Of a stretch of 64,000 bases of DNA, positions 11,530 to 22,599 are shown in pieces. Origin of the DNA: Eucriotettix oculatus (lineage: Eukaryota; Arthropoda; Insecta; Orthoptera; Tetrigidae); NCBI GenBank assembly GCA_034510155.1, contig CM067377.1, forward strand, positions 44,416,437 through 44,480,436, given 5' to 3'. How positions within the stretch are numbered: position 1 is the stretch's first letter; the number at the start of each line of letters is the position of its first letter. Made by a program: the position numbers and the translations under genes. The notes below the pieces were generated by a model. That model ran no database searches. It saw nothing but the letters and a program-made list of their open reading frames with translations, and had not been told where the DNA came from.

Positions 11530-12718
11530 AAAAGATCAGTAAAGCCTATTCGACAAAAAACACTACAGTGCAACAAATTCACCCGATTACCCAAACCATA
11601 AATAAATCTTTCGAAAATAAACAATATTGTAGTGAAGTATTCCTAGAAATCAGTCAGGTTTTTGATAAAGTCTGGCATCCAGGATTAATTTATAAAATCA
11701 AGACTATCTTTCTACCAGCATACTTAAATCTCCTTAAATCATATTTGAAAGACAGAAAATTCCAAACGACAGTAAACTGTGAAAAAACTGACTTCTTTCC
11801 GATCAAATCTGGCGTACCACAAGGCAGTGTCCTTGGGCCACTCCTATATGTTTTGTACTCATCAGATATACCACTGCCTCAAGATACAACAATAGGAACA
11901 TTCGCCGATGATACAGCCATTCTCTCCTGCCACGAAGATCCTCAGACAGCCTCAAATATTACACAAAGGTATCTAACCAATCTACAACAATGGCTAAAAG
12001 AATGGAAAATAAAAGTGAACGAGAATAAATCTGCTCATGTCACATTCAGTCTCCGGAAAGAAACTTGCCCCCCCTCCCAGTCACATTAAATAATGTATAC
12101 ATTCCACAAACGAAAACAGTAAAATATTTAGGACTACACTTAGATTCTAAATTGAATTGCAAAAATCATATAGTTAAAAAGAGAAGACAAGTTGAAATAA
12201 AAACAAGAGAACTACTATGGCTCATAGGAAGAAAATCATGGTTATCTATTGACAATAAAATCCTGATATACAAATCTGTAATCAGGCCAATATGGACTTA
12301 TGGGATTGAGCTATGGCGATGTGCATCAAAATCAAACATAACAATTATTCAAAGATGGCAATCAAAGATCCTCCGGTAAATTGTAAACGCCCCATGGTAC
12401 ATAACGAACCACACATTGCACACAGATTTAAATGTTCCTACGGTACAAGAAGTCATCCATAAGAAAGCCATCAATCACCACGCAGCCTTTGACAATCATC
12501 CCAGCCCACTTATAGGCATACTTCTTGAACAAGTGATAAATAAAAGACTTAAAAAGGTGTGGCCTAGTGAACTATTTTAAGTTAAATGATTCATTGTTTA
12601 TTTCTATCATACGGGTGATATCATTGGATATCTCCCTGTAAATGTTACTATTAGAAACTGTCAGCATTGTAGCTTATAGAATTGCATTCTGATTGCTAAA
12701 TAAATTATGATAAAAAAA
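11530..12718 (+). mobile_element. 5'-truncated Jockey-like LINE
   Basis: The copy holds the second half of a reverse-transcriptase frame, a 3' UTR of about 130 bases and a terminal AAATAAATTATGATAAAAAAA run at 12,698-12,718, which marks a poly-A-type end. The 5' side starts inside the RT domain. Strong 5' truncation is the usual outcome of target-primed reverse transcription. No clear target-site duplication was seen. A second fragment of the same family lies at 32,830-33,125, and a short 3'-end match occurs near 35,038. Confidence 0.85.
11556..12580 (+). pseudogene. Jockey-like reverse transcriptase, C-terminal part
   Basis: The first segment (11,556-12,089) contains the RT motif A variant FLEISQVFDKVWH, the motif B SGVPQGSVLGPLLYVLY and the catalytic FADDTAIL (YADD-type box). 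A -1 frame change near 12,065-12,089 leads into the thumb region (TVKYLGLHLDSKLNCKNHI, KSVIRPIWTYGIELW). A single in-frame TAA at 12,377-12,379 interrupts the frame. After it the reading continues as IVNAPWYITNHTLHTDLNVP to PSELF and a stop at 12,580. This is the usual C terminus of Jockey-clade ORF2. The three box motifs are intact, so the decay is fairly recent. The copy cannot be active because the endonuclease and N-terminal RT are missing. Confidence 0.85.
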
Positions 12719-13905
12719 GTCGTCTAGAATTGCATGTAATACTATTTGCCCTGGCCTACCGAGAATTATTCATTCTGGCTAAAGACAGTGTCCGATGACT
12801 GATGCGGAAAAGAGTCAGCACGAAAGTTGTCCGAAAAACTATCACACACATGTGACAGTGGTAGGAAATTCCTGTTACGTCTATGAAAGCAGCGGGTCAT
12901 GAGAGACTCCACAGCAGAGAGCACCAGTATTGCCAGTTAACCTACTCGGACAGGTCTTAAGTTTTTATTTTCTCACCAATGAATGCTTATATTCCAAAGT
13001 TTTCTGACTCACAGATTCACATAAACGTAATTATTGTGCGAAAATTATTTAAAATGTTTGTAACCTGTAAAAGAATGTAAAAATTAGAAGGTAATTTTAT
13101 TAAAACTAGAACAATGCGGTAGAATATATGTGGACTGCTTTGTACAATTTTTTATCAAATTTTAAAAATTTGAACAAAGGTTATCAAATATATTTTTATT
13201 ATATTACAATTTTATTACTGAGATAATTATTTTCTTATTCATAATTTTATTTCTTGTTCGTGATTATGAATATATGCAATTACATTAGATAACGAATCTT
13301 TACTTTTGTATCTACATGTGATTCTTTATACAAAAATTAGATTTTGCTAATGTTGCGCATTTCCGTGTATAACTCAACCACGTCTTCATGATTTCCTAAT
13401 TCTCCTTCGATCTACGCCATTACAAAAGATTTTCAGTTTCATTATTTTGTTTGAAAACATTCAGATCTTAGAACTATAGGTTTGCAAACAATTCATTCGC
13501 ATAAAATTTTAGTAACCACTTCCGCTATGTTATTTGCATTTTGGATACTTATCTTCTTTTTTAAAATTCCAATTTGATGAAACACTTGTTTGGCCATCAC
13601 ATAGGACCAAATTCAAAATAAATTCTTCTAACCAGTTCAAGATGTTTATTATTTTGCGATGGAAAAAAACCCTGAAATTTTGGTAACGGAATGCGTTTAT
13701 GACTTAGAGTATATTTGTTGTCTAGCATCAACATCCAATAATATTGTTATAAGTATATTGCATTTTATATGAATGATTGAAAGACGCTGCTGGGTTATGC
13801 AAACGATGACGCAATTATTTTATTTGCAGTCTCATAGTCACGAAAACGCTAAAATTTCATTACTTCCTGTGGTATATCTCGGTTTAGGGTCAGTTTTGAG
13901 AAGTG
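12719..13905. other. Unique A+T-rich DNA, no gene seen
   Basis: Only short frames and poly-A/T runs are present. Nothing recognisable was found on either strand. Confidence 0.55.
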
Positions 13906-13909
13906 TTTG

Positions 13910-14216
13910 TTCTGGGGTCGCAGGCCTTTGGGGTACGGTAAGAACTGTCAACTGATTCTATTAGTCAGTTGCCTTCTACGCTGGTTGAGACACGGAGAAG
14001 GACATGCTGCGACCCTACAGATAACTCCTCTACGGAAGGACGTGAGACAAGTCCCAAGAGTCCGATCTACGTGATGCAGGATTACAAAATTTGCTCTGCA
14101 GCCGTTTTAGATTAATTCCGGGTAGGGTTCTTCAACTGTAACACAGGGCCCTATTTAATCCTCTCACATGCCCCTTTTCAAATTCTCTCCCTCTGTTATT
14201 AGAGGGTAGTTGCCAC
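13910..14216 (-). repeat. Dispersed repeat A, copy 2 (inverted)
   Basis: On the minus strand it shows GGCAACTGACTAATAGAATC, then CCGTACCCCAAAGGCC, then GCGACCCCAGAAC. This parallels GGCCGACTGATCC, CCGTATGCCCAAGGTCC and TCGACCCCAGTAC at 40,813-40,880. The other end (GGCAACTACCCTCTAATAAC) matches the start region of the copies at 40.5 and 54.6 kb. Confidence 0.7.
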
Positions 14217-14519
14217 AGTGTGGATGTAGCGTACTTTCACCAACAACAAAATATCTAATCTATTAAACGTAAGAAACACTGTATTTAAAGGATATCCAAC
14301 AATGCTCCTTTCTTACATTGTCACATTTATAGTTTTATTCAGAACCATTTTCAGATTTACTCTCACTCCAGAATGACATCCACCACAGTTTAGATCCAAT
14401 GCCTTTGATATGTCAGATGTATTCTCATTCTCTGTGGTATGAGGTTAGGTCTTCGGCAATCGCCGTTCTACAAACCCACCGTCTGTATGATATAAAAGCC
14501 TAATTATCGTGGTGTTTGA

Positions 14520-14835
14520 GTGTTGCTAACTCTCTAAACTGGAAATATAATGAGGAGAGGGACGGACCTAGCACGTCGGCATCGGTCAGGTCATCTAGTC
14601 ACGATTTATTAGCACGGCGAGACCTCGCGGCCACGAGTGTTGGGCTTACTTATCCCTGAGGCCATTGCGTGCAGACTCTCGCCTTATTCCGCAACCTGCA
14701 GTGCGCTTCTAATGAGGGAAAGAAACAGGTCAAGGTCAAGGTCCGTATACAAGCAAGCCTAGGGTCAAAATACAAGGGGATTTCTGTTCTCTCAACATCA
14801 CCGTGTACCTATGTGATCCTCGTGAAAGACAGCTT
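14520..14835. promoter_or_regulatory. G+C-rich island with three tandem nuclear-receptor-type half-sites
   Basis: At 14,727-14,744 the + strand reads AGGTCAAGGTCAAGGTCC, which is three AGGTC(A/C) half-sites with no spacer. It contains TCAAGGTCA at 14,730-14,738, the extended half-site bound by FTZ-F1/NR5A and ERR-type receptors. The block is G+C-rich and unique here. The 78-codon frame over it (14,669-14,905) has no domain. A regulatory role is inferred from the motif and the composition. Confidence 0.4.
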
Positions 14836-14839
14836 CTGG

Positions 14840-16070
14840 CACCATCCTCGTGTATGCTTGTCTCGGTTTTCAACAAAAGAGAAACTGCAAAAACTTTCCA
14901 AGTAAATTTTAGTTAAATTAAAACTATTCTAGTTACTAAATTATGTTGTAAAGGTTTCACAAGTGATTAAATAAAATGTAATACCACTGTTAAAATTTGT
15001 TAAACAAATTTTTAAAACAGTCTTATTACAGTCGCGTAAACAATATATTTCATTTAGATGAGGCAACAGTTAAACCATAATCATTTTAATCAAATGCACA
15101 GATAATTATGTCTATTTGTATCCCCCGTTCAGGTTATGATTCCTTACTAGGGAATTCATTTGTTAATTTGACGAAAGTGTTCCATTGATATTAACACTCG
15201 TACAACGTCAATTATAACTTCCTTTAAATTTAGGACTTTATTTAAAAGATTTTTTATAAAAAAAATATTAATAGGGAGATTCGTCTTCCTCCATCTGACT
15301 GAGGATTTTATATATAAGGTAAATTGACCTATTGGTGGTGAAGCGTCATTATCGGCCAAAATCGGCCAAAATAAAATTACAACAGCAATGATTGAAACGA
15401 GAAAATTCCCCATAATTAGCCTGGGTTAAAACTGTATAATACGACATGTTTATTTCTCCCTATCTAAATTCAGAAGTCTTGTAAATTGAGTCCTTATCGT
15501 GTTACTAGGAAAGTAGACATTTTCATTTACCGGATAATCAGTAACACATTTGAAAGATTTTGTTGGCCCTTGGCAAAATTATTTGTTCATTTAAATTCTG
15601 CCAAAATATTGCATTCATATTTATTATACATATAACTAGCGAATAATGAAGTATACTCCGTTATTGATTAGTAGATTCGTTCCCAGCAATTTATATTAGG
15701 TTGAAAATTCTGTGGTAGTCAAAAGTAACTAACAAACGAAGTACTTTCTTATTTACCTGTAAAATGGTGGTCAAGGAACATCTTAGCAAATACTGCGAAC
15801 AGCGTATCCATTTGAACATGGAAACGTAATCATAATATATGAATGAGCAGCACACTGTTCCAAAGTAAGACGAAATATTGTTGTTAACGTTCATTTTAGA
15901 AACAAAGAACAAATAGTTTTAATTATCTGAAATTACAGTGGTTACATAAGAATTTCCAAATGTAAATAAATATAAATCGAAGGTAGAATAATTTCTTTCA
16001 AATGAAGCTATAAAATTCTTCTGTCTTTCAAATAAAAAACATTGCACCTTTAATCAATTTACTTTCACGT
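14840..16070. other. Unique A+T-rich DNA, no gene seen
   Basis: Only shadow frames are present. A 10-base unit (ATCGGCCAAA) is duplicated in tandem at 15,351-15,370. Confidence 0.55.
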
Positions 16071-16078
16071 TGTCTATT

Positions 16079-16620
16079 TTACAACATCCCACATCCTCCC
16101 TCATTTTCTCAGCGCATTCCATCCTTGGCCTCCCTCTTATGTTCTTACCCCACACAATTTTACAAGAACCTCATGTCTCACATTGACGTCTCTTAATCCA
16201 TCCCTTCTCTTGGTCAAAGTCCTCCATATAGTTCTCTCTTCCCCTTTTCTGCTTCCTAGTTAGTTACCCTATCCACCCATCTGATTTTCAGAATTCTCCT
16301 ATAGTACCACATTTCAAATGCCTCTATTCTTTCCCTTCCTGCAATTCCTATCGTCCACGTTTCGCACCCATATAACACCACACTCCATACGAACACTTTT
16401 ACCAATGATTTCCTAATATTCACACTTACCCATAACTAAATTCCTCTTTTTTGCTTCACCCTTCCTTCCCTAAATTATCCTATGTCACTATTCTTCTACC
16501 ATCCCTAGTTATTATGCCTCCCAAACAGCAGAATTCCTGAATTTCCTCCAAAATATCACTTCCCAATCTGTCACCCTTCGTTATTCCACCCTTTACTGAT
16601 GTCCAAATATTTAGGCCGTG
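16079..16620 (-). pseudogene. LINE RT C-terminal remnant (family C, copy 2)
   Basis: On the minus strand the frame ends ...SVKGGITKGDRLGSDILEEI, then QEFCCLGGIITRDGRR. This is the conserved EVKEFKYLGSVIxxDGR block that follows the RT catalytic core in endonuclease/RT LINEs. Further along comes RTIWRTLTKRRDGL, then EGGQGWN. The DNA matches 27,530-27,610 (GGAATAACRRANGGTG-type text and the CATAATAACTAGG block) and 9,285-9,440, so it overlaps two other copies of one family. Stops and shifts throughout make it inactive. Confidence 0.7.
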
Positions 16621-16664
16621 AAATATGTGAATAAGTAAAATGTTGGGAAGCACGAAATTCAAAT

Positions 16665-16748
16665 TAGCTGATGATGATAGGGAACCCGCCCGACATGCGG
16701 GTGGTCTCGGTTTGAGTCCCAGTTCAGTCGAGATTTTGTCATGCTTAC
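16665..16748 (+). mobile_element. tRNA-derived SINE head
   Basis: An anticodon-arm-like CCCGCCCGACATGCGGG at 16,686-16,702 is followed by a B box, GGTTTGAGTCCC, at about 16,709-16,720. The geometry is that of a tRNA gene. The T before the anticodon and a matching acceptor stem are missing, so this is a SINE head rather than a working tRNA gene. Confidence 0.6.
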
Positions 16749-17039
16749 CTTCTAACATGAGAGGTGATATAGGGGTTTAACTATCTGATTTGGAGGAGAT
16801 CAAGGACAGTAGTAGTCGGAGAGTGAGAATTTGGATAAAATAATGAAGGCAGCAATTACAAGTAATAACCTGAGAAATGTTTGTTATATTCTAACGTTTC
16901 GAACGGAAAATAATCTTTTTCATTTAATTGATCATATGTTCCATTCATAGTGAAGAATTGCTATATACTTGGCGAAATTAAATAATTTATTATTTATTTT
17001 GTTATTCTAATTACTGTAACAATTTTAGCCAATTAACAT

Positions 17040-17560
17040 CCTCTCGTTTAGGTTGACTAGGTCACTTTACGGATCTCGAATAGGGACACCAATGGAATGG
17101 TGAGATACCTTAGTCGTAGATCAGCCATGTCGCTATGTAGGAGGTGTTGCTAACACTAATATTAAGGTTAGAGGGTGGCGTGTATTCGATTCTCATCAAA
17201 CAGTGTCACCTAGAGTTCAAAATCATGAGGGGGGAACATTGTCTCAGTGAGTTGTGGAGATAATCTGCAGAGAAGAGACGAATACATTTTTTGGTAGCAA
17301 GGCAGGAACGAAAACACTACTTGCTCAGAAAGAAGGAGAAACTTCTCTCTAATGTAGTTGCAAAGTGATGTAGAAGGACCAAAGCAGTATAGTGATCTGT
17401 GAGATAGTGGAGGTAGCGAAAGCAGAGAAACATTGGAACTGATTCGGGTTGAGAGGTTTCAGCGGAATTAGTAGGTGAACGAGCCCCGCGGGTTTGGACC
17501 ACGAGAATGTATTTTAAACAGGCCGATAAGTCGAGCCATTCTCCTCCCAGAACGTGGTTA
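17040..17560. other. Possible repeat of unknown type
   Basis: G+C is higher than the flanks, and a B-box-like GTATTCGATTCTC occurs near 17,180. A minus-strand frame of 61 codons (17,317-17,502) has no domain. The block looks like an old SINE or transposon remnant. I could not match it to another copy in the window. Confidence 0.25.
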
Positions 17561-17654
17561 CACTCCAGCGGACGACAGATTAGGACTTCTGGTTAACTGG
17601 GCAGCAGAATTACTTAATAGGTGCTCATAGATTAAGAAAGATAAGGAACGAAAA

Positions 17655-17991
17655 GAAGGAAAAATGTTAGCAAATACTGCAGTTGCAAAAAAAACGTTGC
17701 GAAAGAAAGAACTAATAAAGTGAACAACCGTATGCTAAATAAGTATAAGAAAACAAAAAAGGTGTTAAGATTTTCTTAAATAAAATTCAATTTTATTGCA
17801 GTAATTGTATATACAAAAAATACAGACCGAGAAATTTGTTTTTTAAAAAATCACCAAAAAATTAAATTCGTCGTTTTAAGATATATTAATATTAGATTAA
17901 GTTTTATACTTTTATAAAGTCATTTTTTATATACATAATTTTAAAAAAAATTATAAACAATAAGTGTCCCGTCCCACCTCGACTTCCCCTA
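17655..17991 (+). mobile_element. DNA transposon, right half (copy 1)
   Basis: This stretch aligns along its length with 41,225-41,540 of the larger element. Shared landmarks in order are AAAAATGTTAG, AATAAGTATA, AAAAAAGGTGTT, TTTTATTGCA and CAATAAGTGTCCCG. It ends in the same terminal repeat, GTCCCACCTCGACTTCCCC, next to TA. No left end was found upstream, so this copy is truncated. It records the uninterrupted right end, which allowed the insertion in copy 2 to be recognised. Confidence 0.75.
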
Positions 17992-18289
17992 ATATAATAG
18001 AATTTCTATTGGTATTGAAAAGCCTCATTTTCAGTTATATCTTAGTCGGAGGGGGGGGTGTAAATATAAGTCCTGCGATTCTTCTCTCTTGACATCACAT
18101 ACATATCATGAATGACGTAATCTTATTAAACTTAATGAGCGTGGAATTTCTCGTAATGCCCGTCACAACATCCTGAGGTGATTTTTCGACTCCGTTGCTA
18201 ACGTAAGCCACTACGCAATATCGAAATGTGACTTATTACAGGAATATCGTAATTTAATGATGTTTATTTTGGGACAGGTTGAAATTGAT

Positions 18290-18555
18290 GCTAGTTTGAA
18301 CGGCGAAGATAATTGGAGCTTGAGGGTAGCCGTCGGGCGTGCGGCTGAGCGGCTTCCGCCAGGTCTTCAACCCGAAAGAACCGTTGTGCTTTCGCACGTC
18401 GATAAGGGCCATCTCACAGCGTAAATTATGGCTGGAGAATACAGCATTCCGTAGAGAGAAAGGCGCGGTCTCTCTCCGCCCAAAGCAACGAAAAATTAGT
18501 TCCGTTCTCCAAGACAGCCGAGATTCATATAAGAAGTCCGAAAGTAACCTCACAG
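18290..18555. promoter_or_regulatory. G+C-rich island
   Basis: A unique block is richer in G+C than the flanks, with frames open on both strands (99 codons on -, 74 on +) and no domain. It is a candidate conserved non-coding element by composition only. Confidence 0.28.
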
Positions 18556-18925
18556 AAATATAGTGGAAGAATTAATTACCTTCATATTTCGTCCTATAGT
18601 TGTAGTCAAAATAAGATCATTACTGCATCAATATCCTTGGGTATTAATAATTTATTAACAGTACTAACATCTATTCATTCTTCTGGGTGCCTTAAATAAA
18701 ATAAACGATTGGTTGGTATAGAACGAAAAGAAAATAAACTCGACAAAATGTAATTCGATTATTTTTACTAAACAGAAAATGAAAATCCTCTGGTATACAA
18801 ATTCGGAAAAAAAGGGAAGTAGAACATGTGAATAATGTGAATACCAGAATAAGTATTTAAACTGTAGTGGACATATTAGTGCAGCCGGAAAACAAAGTTC
18901 ATCTTGTTATTCTCTGAGAACACTA

Positions 18926-19474
18926 ATGCAACACGTTGACAAAAAGTACGTCAAAATGGTTTATTTCGTGTATTTTCATTCAATTATGAGCTATGGCATC
19001 TCTAATTGGGGAAACTGCTCCAGGAGTAATGAAATATTTAAGTTGCAAAAGCGTGCAATTAGAATACTTTCTAGGACGAATTCTAGATCGAGTTGCAACC
19101 CTTTCTTCAAAAGTTGGCAAATACTTACTTTACCAAGCGTATATATTTATGAAATATTAAAGTTTGTAAAGCGGAACACTAATTTGTTTCTAACAAATGG
19201 TGAGTTTCATGTATACGCGACCAGAAATCGTACAGCTCTAAGGTCGGACAAGCAACGCCTTGCTCTACACCACAAAAGTATTCACAATACCGGGATAATT
19301 TTATACAACCGCCTTCCGCCAGAGGTTAAAAATAGTACCTACAAAAGCTTCGTGAGGCAGAGTAAAATTAATCTTTTAAATGGCGCCTTTTACTCGGTAC
19401 AGGATTTTCTTAATCGTCCTTCTAGTATTCAAGGTTCCTGCAAAAAGTGTTCAATGAGCTGCCTTATAAAATAG
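18926..19474 (+). pseudogene. LINE reverse transcriptase C-terminal domain, 182-codon open frame
   Basis: The protein carries VYFHSIMSYGISNWGNCS, IFKLQKRAIRIL, TLPSVYIYEILKFVK, ATRNRTALR and GIILYNRLPPEVK. This is the standard order of the RT thumb and C-terminal region in insect non-LTR elements (YFxLxxSxLxYGIxxWG...LQKRAIRII...YNxLPxxIK). The frame from its methionine to the stop is unbroken. The upstream part (18,690-18,925) continues the same domain with stops, including NDWLV and NEKKINSTKC. The catalytic core is missing, so the product would not be a working enzyme. The open frame marks one of the younger insertions here. Confidence 0.8.
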
Positions 19475-19517
19475 CACATCACATATCTTAAAATTTCTAT
19501 TCAGTTTTTTCTGCTCT

Positions 19518-19536
19518 TTTGTTTGTTTGTTTGTTT
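19518..19536. repeat. (GTTT)n microsatellite
   Basis: Four GTTT units lie inside the 3' UTR of the LINE at 18.7-19.8 kb. Confidence 0.9.
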
Positions 19537-19839
19537 CATGTATTGCCTGGAGCTACGACAGAGGGAAGGACTGTTTCCTGGTCGCAGAGCTCCAAGTAGT
19601 TAAAACTCCATTGCGTGTTTCTCAGCGTGTGCTTGTTTGTGTTTCCCAGTGTGTGTGTGACATCGTGTGTCCGTGTTGTGTTTATATTGACTTTTGTCTA
19701 CATACATTTTCTTTTATTAATTTATTTTAAGATTATTTGTCTTTAATTATGTACCTTATTTTGTTCATTTTTAATGTATGACGTATCCTATTTCCTCAAT
19801 CGAGGACTAATGGAAACAACAATAAATCTAAATCTACAC

Positions 19840-21390
19840 CACATTTTATTCGTAATCGTGACCCCCCCCCCAACTTTAAAATTAAACAAAGAGGAAAGTA
19901 CTCGTTTCTGAACTGAACGATTTCGGATTAGGGATTGGAACGATTTACCAGAGGAACTATGGGAAGCCTTGGCAAAACGGGACACAATTTTGTAAAATTA
20001 TGGAAAAATAATAATTACTTCATAAAACTACAAACATTAGTTTATTCTTATTACCTACTTAATCTAGTATCAATATAATTTAAAACATTGAATTTAGATT
20101 TTTGATGAATTATTAAAAATAAAATTACAAATTTCTGGTTCTGCCCCTCCCCACAGGGGATGTTTAATACTTACATTTCATACAATAAAATTAATTTAAG
20201 AAACATCGTAACATATTCTGTGTATGGTTTATCCGTCTATCAATTTTTCCTTTCGCAAAGAGATGTTTTTTGCAACCGCATAATCTTTGCAAACATTTAT
20301 CTCTTGTCGTTCATTTCCTTTTATAATCTAGTATTTTTGGGTAGAGCATCCTGTAACTTATTCTGACAAATTGTGTCTGCTAATTTTTCCTTTCTTTCGT
20401 GAGGAACACATAACTTTAAGTTCTTTTACCGAGCCTTAATACAACTAGATTTAAACCTTATGCATAACTTATATGCAGCTAAAGCCACCTAGTCTACGAG
20501 GGGGTTTTGTAGATTACCTTCTATAGAAATCCTGTAAAAGTTATAAAGTCACAGATGTAAGACGTCAAAACAAGAGTTAATTCACAAAATGCAGTCATAA
20601 CTTGATCAAGTCAACTGACAAGACGTCTGCTTCCTTGACCAGTTACAATGTTCCACCCCTATTTACTAACCTCCAGCACTATCCACTAACAAAAGTAGTT
20701 TCTCATTCACCCCCGCTATCCCGTTGCGTCTCGATTGCCCCTATTAGCGACTCCACCGAAGATTAATAAATAAAGGCTTGAGAAACAGGCTAGATAAGTT
20801 GTCCTAAGAAATCTGAGCGTAGTGAATAATAGTAAGTTATAAATGAAGTTGGTAAAATGTTGGTGTTGTTTTGTTTGCTTTAGTCGATTAATTTTAGTGT
20901 AAATATAGAGATAAAATTTTATATCTAATTATAAAATGCCACCAAGCACTTGCTTATTTACAATGAATAAATTCATTCATTCATTCATTTTGTAGCAGTA
21001 TTAAATAGATAAAAAGAAAGTAACTTCTAAAAATTTGACCGTGTTCGTGAATTCTACTACTATTTAATTTACAAGATCAATTGTTGTTGATGTATAAAAT
21101 AATGAAATATAGATAAAGAATAATTGGAACAAATGTATTAACTGAATTAATCAAAAGAAAGAATAAATTGCAGATTCCAATAAAAACAAAAGTAAAACGT
21201 CAGGTATTTTCCCTACTTCTGGGTTCTCTTCAAATGTTGTATATGGTAAACAAATACGTTGAAATTTATTACACCTAATTAATTATCAAGAGATTGAAGA
21301 ATTTTCTTATAATATGTAAATTAGACATTCTATGCAGGAAACGATATCAGTTGTTCCATTCTGAAAACTCTGTAATTGTAAAATAAATGA
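19840..21390. other. Unique A+T-rich DNA, no gene seen
   Basis: The stretch includes an (ATTC)n run at 20,971-20,988 and a mildly G+C-richer segment near 20,640-20,770. No domain-bearing frame or element end was found. Confidence 0.5.
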
Positions 21391-21404
21391 GGATGGAAAA
21401 TTTA

Positions 21405-21482
21405 CGGCCAGACGGGGAATGAAACCTGGAACCATCCTATTTTACGCATCGACCCACCAACTAGGCTACCAGACTCGACTCC
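21405..21482 (-). mobile_element. tRNA-derived SINE head
   Basis: The minus strand reads GTCTGGTAGCCTAGTTGG (A box), then GGTTTCATTCCCCGTCTGG (B box), with tRNA-like spacing. Acceptor-stem pairing is not maintained, so a SINE is more likely than a gene. Confidence 0.6.
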
Positions 21483-22248
21483 CAGCACCAACACCAGATT
21501 TGTCCATCATTTGCTCAGGTAAAGGTTCGCCTAAGGTTTACTCAATCACATTTTGATGCCAAATTTCAAGAATAGGAAGATAACCGATATTACAAATAAA
21601 GAAATGAAAGAATCAATTAATGGATTTAGGAAACAAGAAATCCTTCCTGCGAAGCTCAGGCATAGGTTATGAAACTGAAATTAAGAATCAGGCTTAAAAA
21701 TCTAAAACAGACCGGTAATGGAGATTTTTCCTTCCTGATTCTTCACTTCAGTTCCATCAGCTATACGTCTGAACGATTTATTCAGTTTCTTGAATTAACT
21801 CTGTAACTCTAAAAACGTAGTTTGTTGTAAATTAAATAATGATATTCATAAAGGTAATTCGAAAACAAGGCTCCCGTTTATATTTAAGAATAATAATGTT
21901 AATAAAGATACCTTCCTATTCATATCACAAACCAAAAAATGAAAGTATTATATTATATTTCTAAATGTTTTCGGTTTTACATAATGAATGATATATTACA
22001 ACGAGTTATATTTCGAGAAAAAAATGATATATACTGTGGAATGAAATCAACAGAAATACACGAATTTTATACACGTTCTTCCCACTGCCGTATGTCACAA
22101 ATTTTGAATATTTTTTCCCGTTATTGCCAGCCTCAGACATTTGGTAGGTATGAAGTAAGTATATTTTCCTCATATTAACTCAGTAATTTCAATTTAGCCT
22201 AAATTTCAGTACGTTTCCGGAAGGAAAGTCTCCTTCGTCTCAACACAC

Positions 22249-22249
<1 letters not shown>

Positions 22250-22297
<48 letters not shown>
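22250..22297. repeat. (AT)n microsatellite
   Basis: A long run of AT units has one GT interruption near its right end. Confidence 0.95.
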
Positions 22298-22497
22298 ATG
22301 AGAATAATTAAGGCACCTATTAATCTTCGTAATGGTACAAACCTTCCGTTGTTAACGACTGAAATTCAGTTTCCTTGCATCACGAAACTGGAAACTGAAA
22401 TAAAAATATTGTATTCGTGAACCACTCGTGGCAGAATTTACACTTTAAAAAATAAATTAATTCAAGGGATGGAGAACGCGAACACCGAGCTGGGAAT

Positions 22498-22580
22498 CGA
22501 CTCGGATTGCTCAGATGGAAGAGTGCACGTCCAGTAATCGGAGGAACCAGGCTCAATTCCCTGTCGGGTCGGGATTTTTC
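22498..22580 (+). mobile_element. tRNA-derived SINE head
   Basis: The A-box-like TTGCTCAGATGGAAGAG at 22,507-22,523 and the B-box-like GGCTCAATTCCC at 22,550-22,561 have tRNA spacing. The two ends do not pair as an acceptor stem, so this is SINE-like. Confidence 0.6.
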
Positions 22581-22599
22581 AATCCAGTTCTGCTAGGTA

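Larger units (their letters stand above)
18680..19836 (+). mobile_element. 5'-truncated LINE with intact 3' tail (family B)
   Basis: A reverse-transcriptase C-terminal frame is followed by about 360 bases of 3' UTR and the tail GACGTATCCTATTTCC ... ATCGAGGA ... AATAAATCTAAATCTA. The repeated AATCTA-type ending in place of poly-A is typical of CR1/L2-like LINE clades; the clade call is an inference. The same tail recurs at 6,483-6,546. Confidence 0.75.

Noticed and set aside
16665..16748. Possible tRNA gene with a GAC anticodon
   Set aside because: The anticodon arm is convincing, but the position before the anticodon is not T and no acceptor stem pairs.
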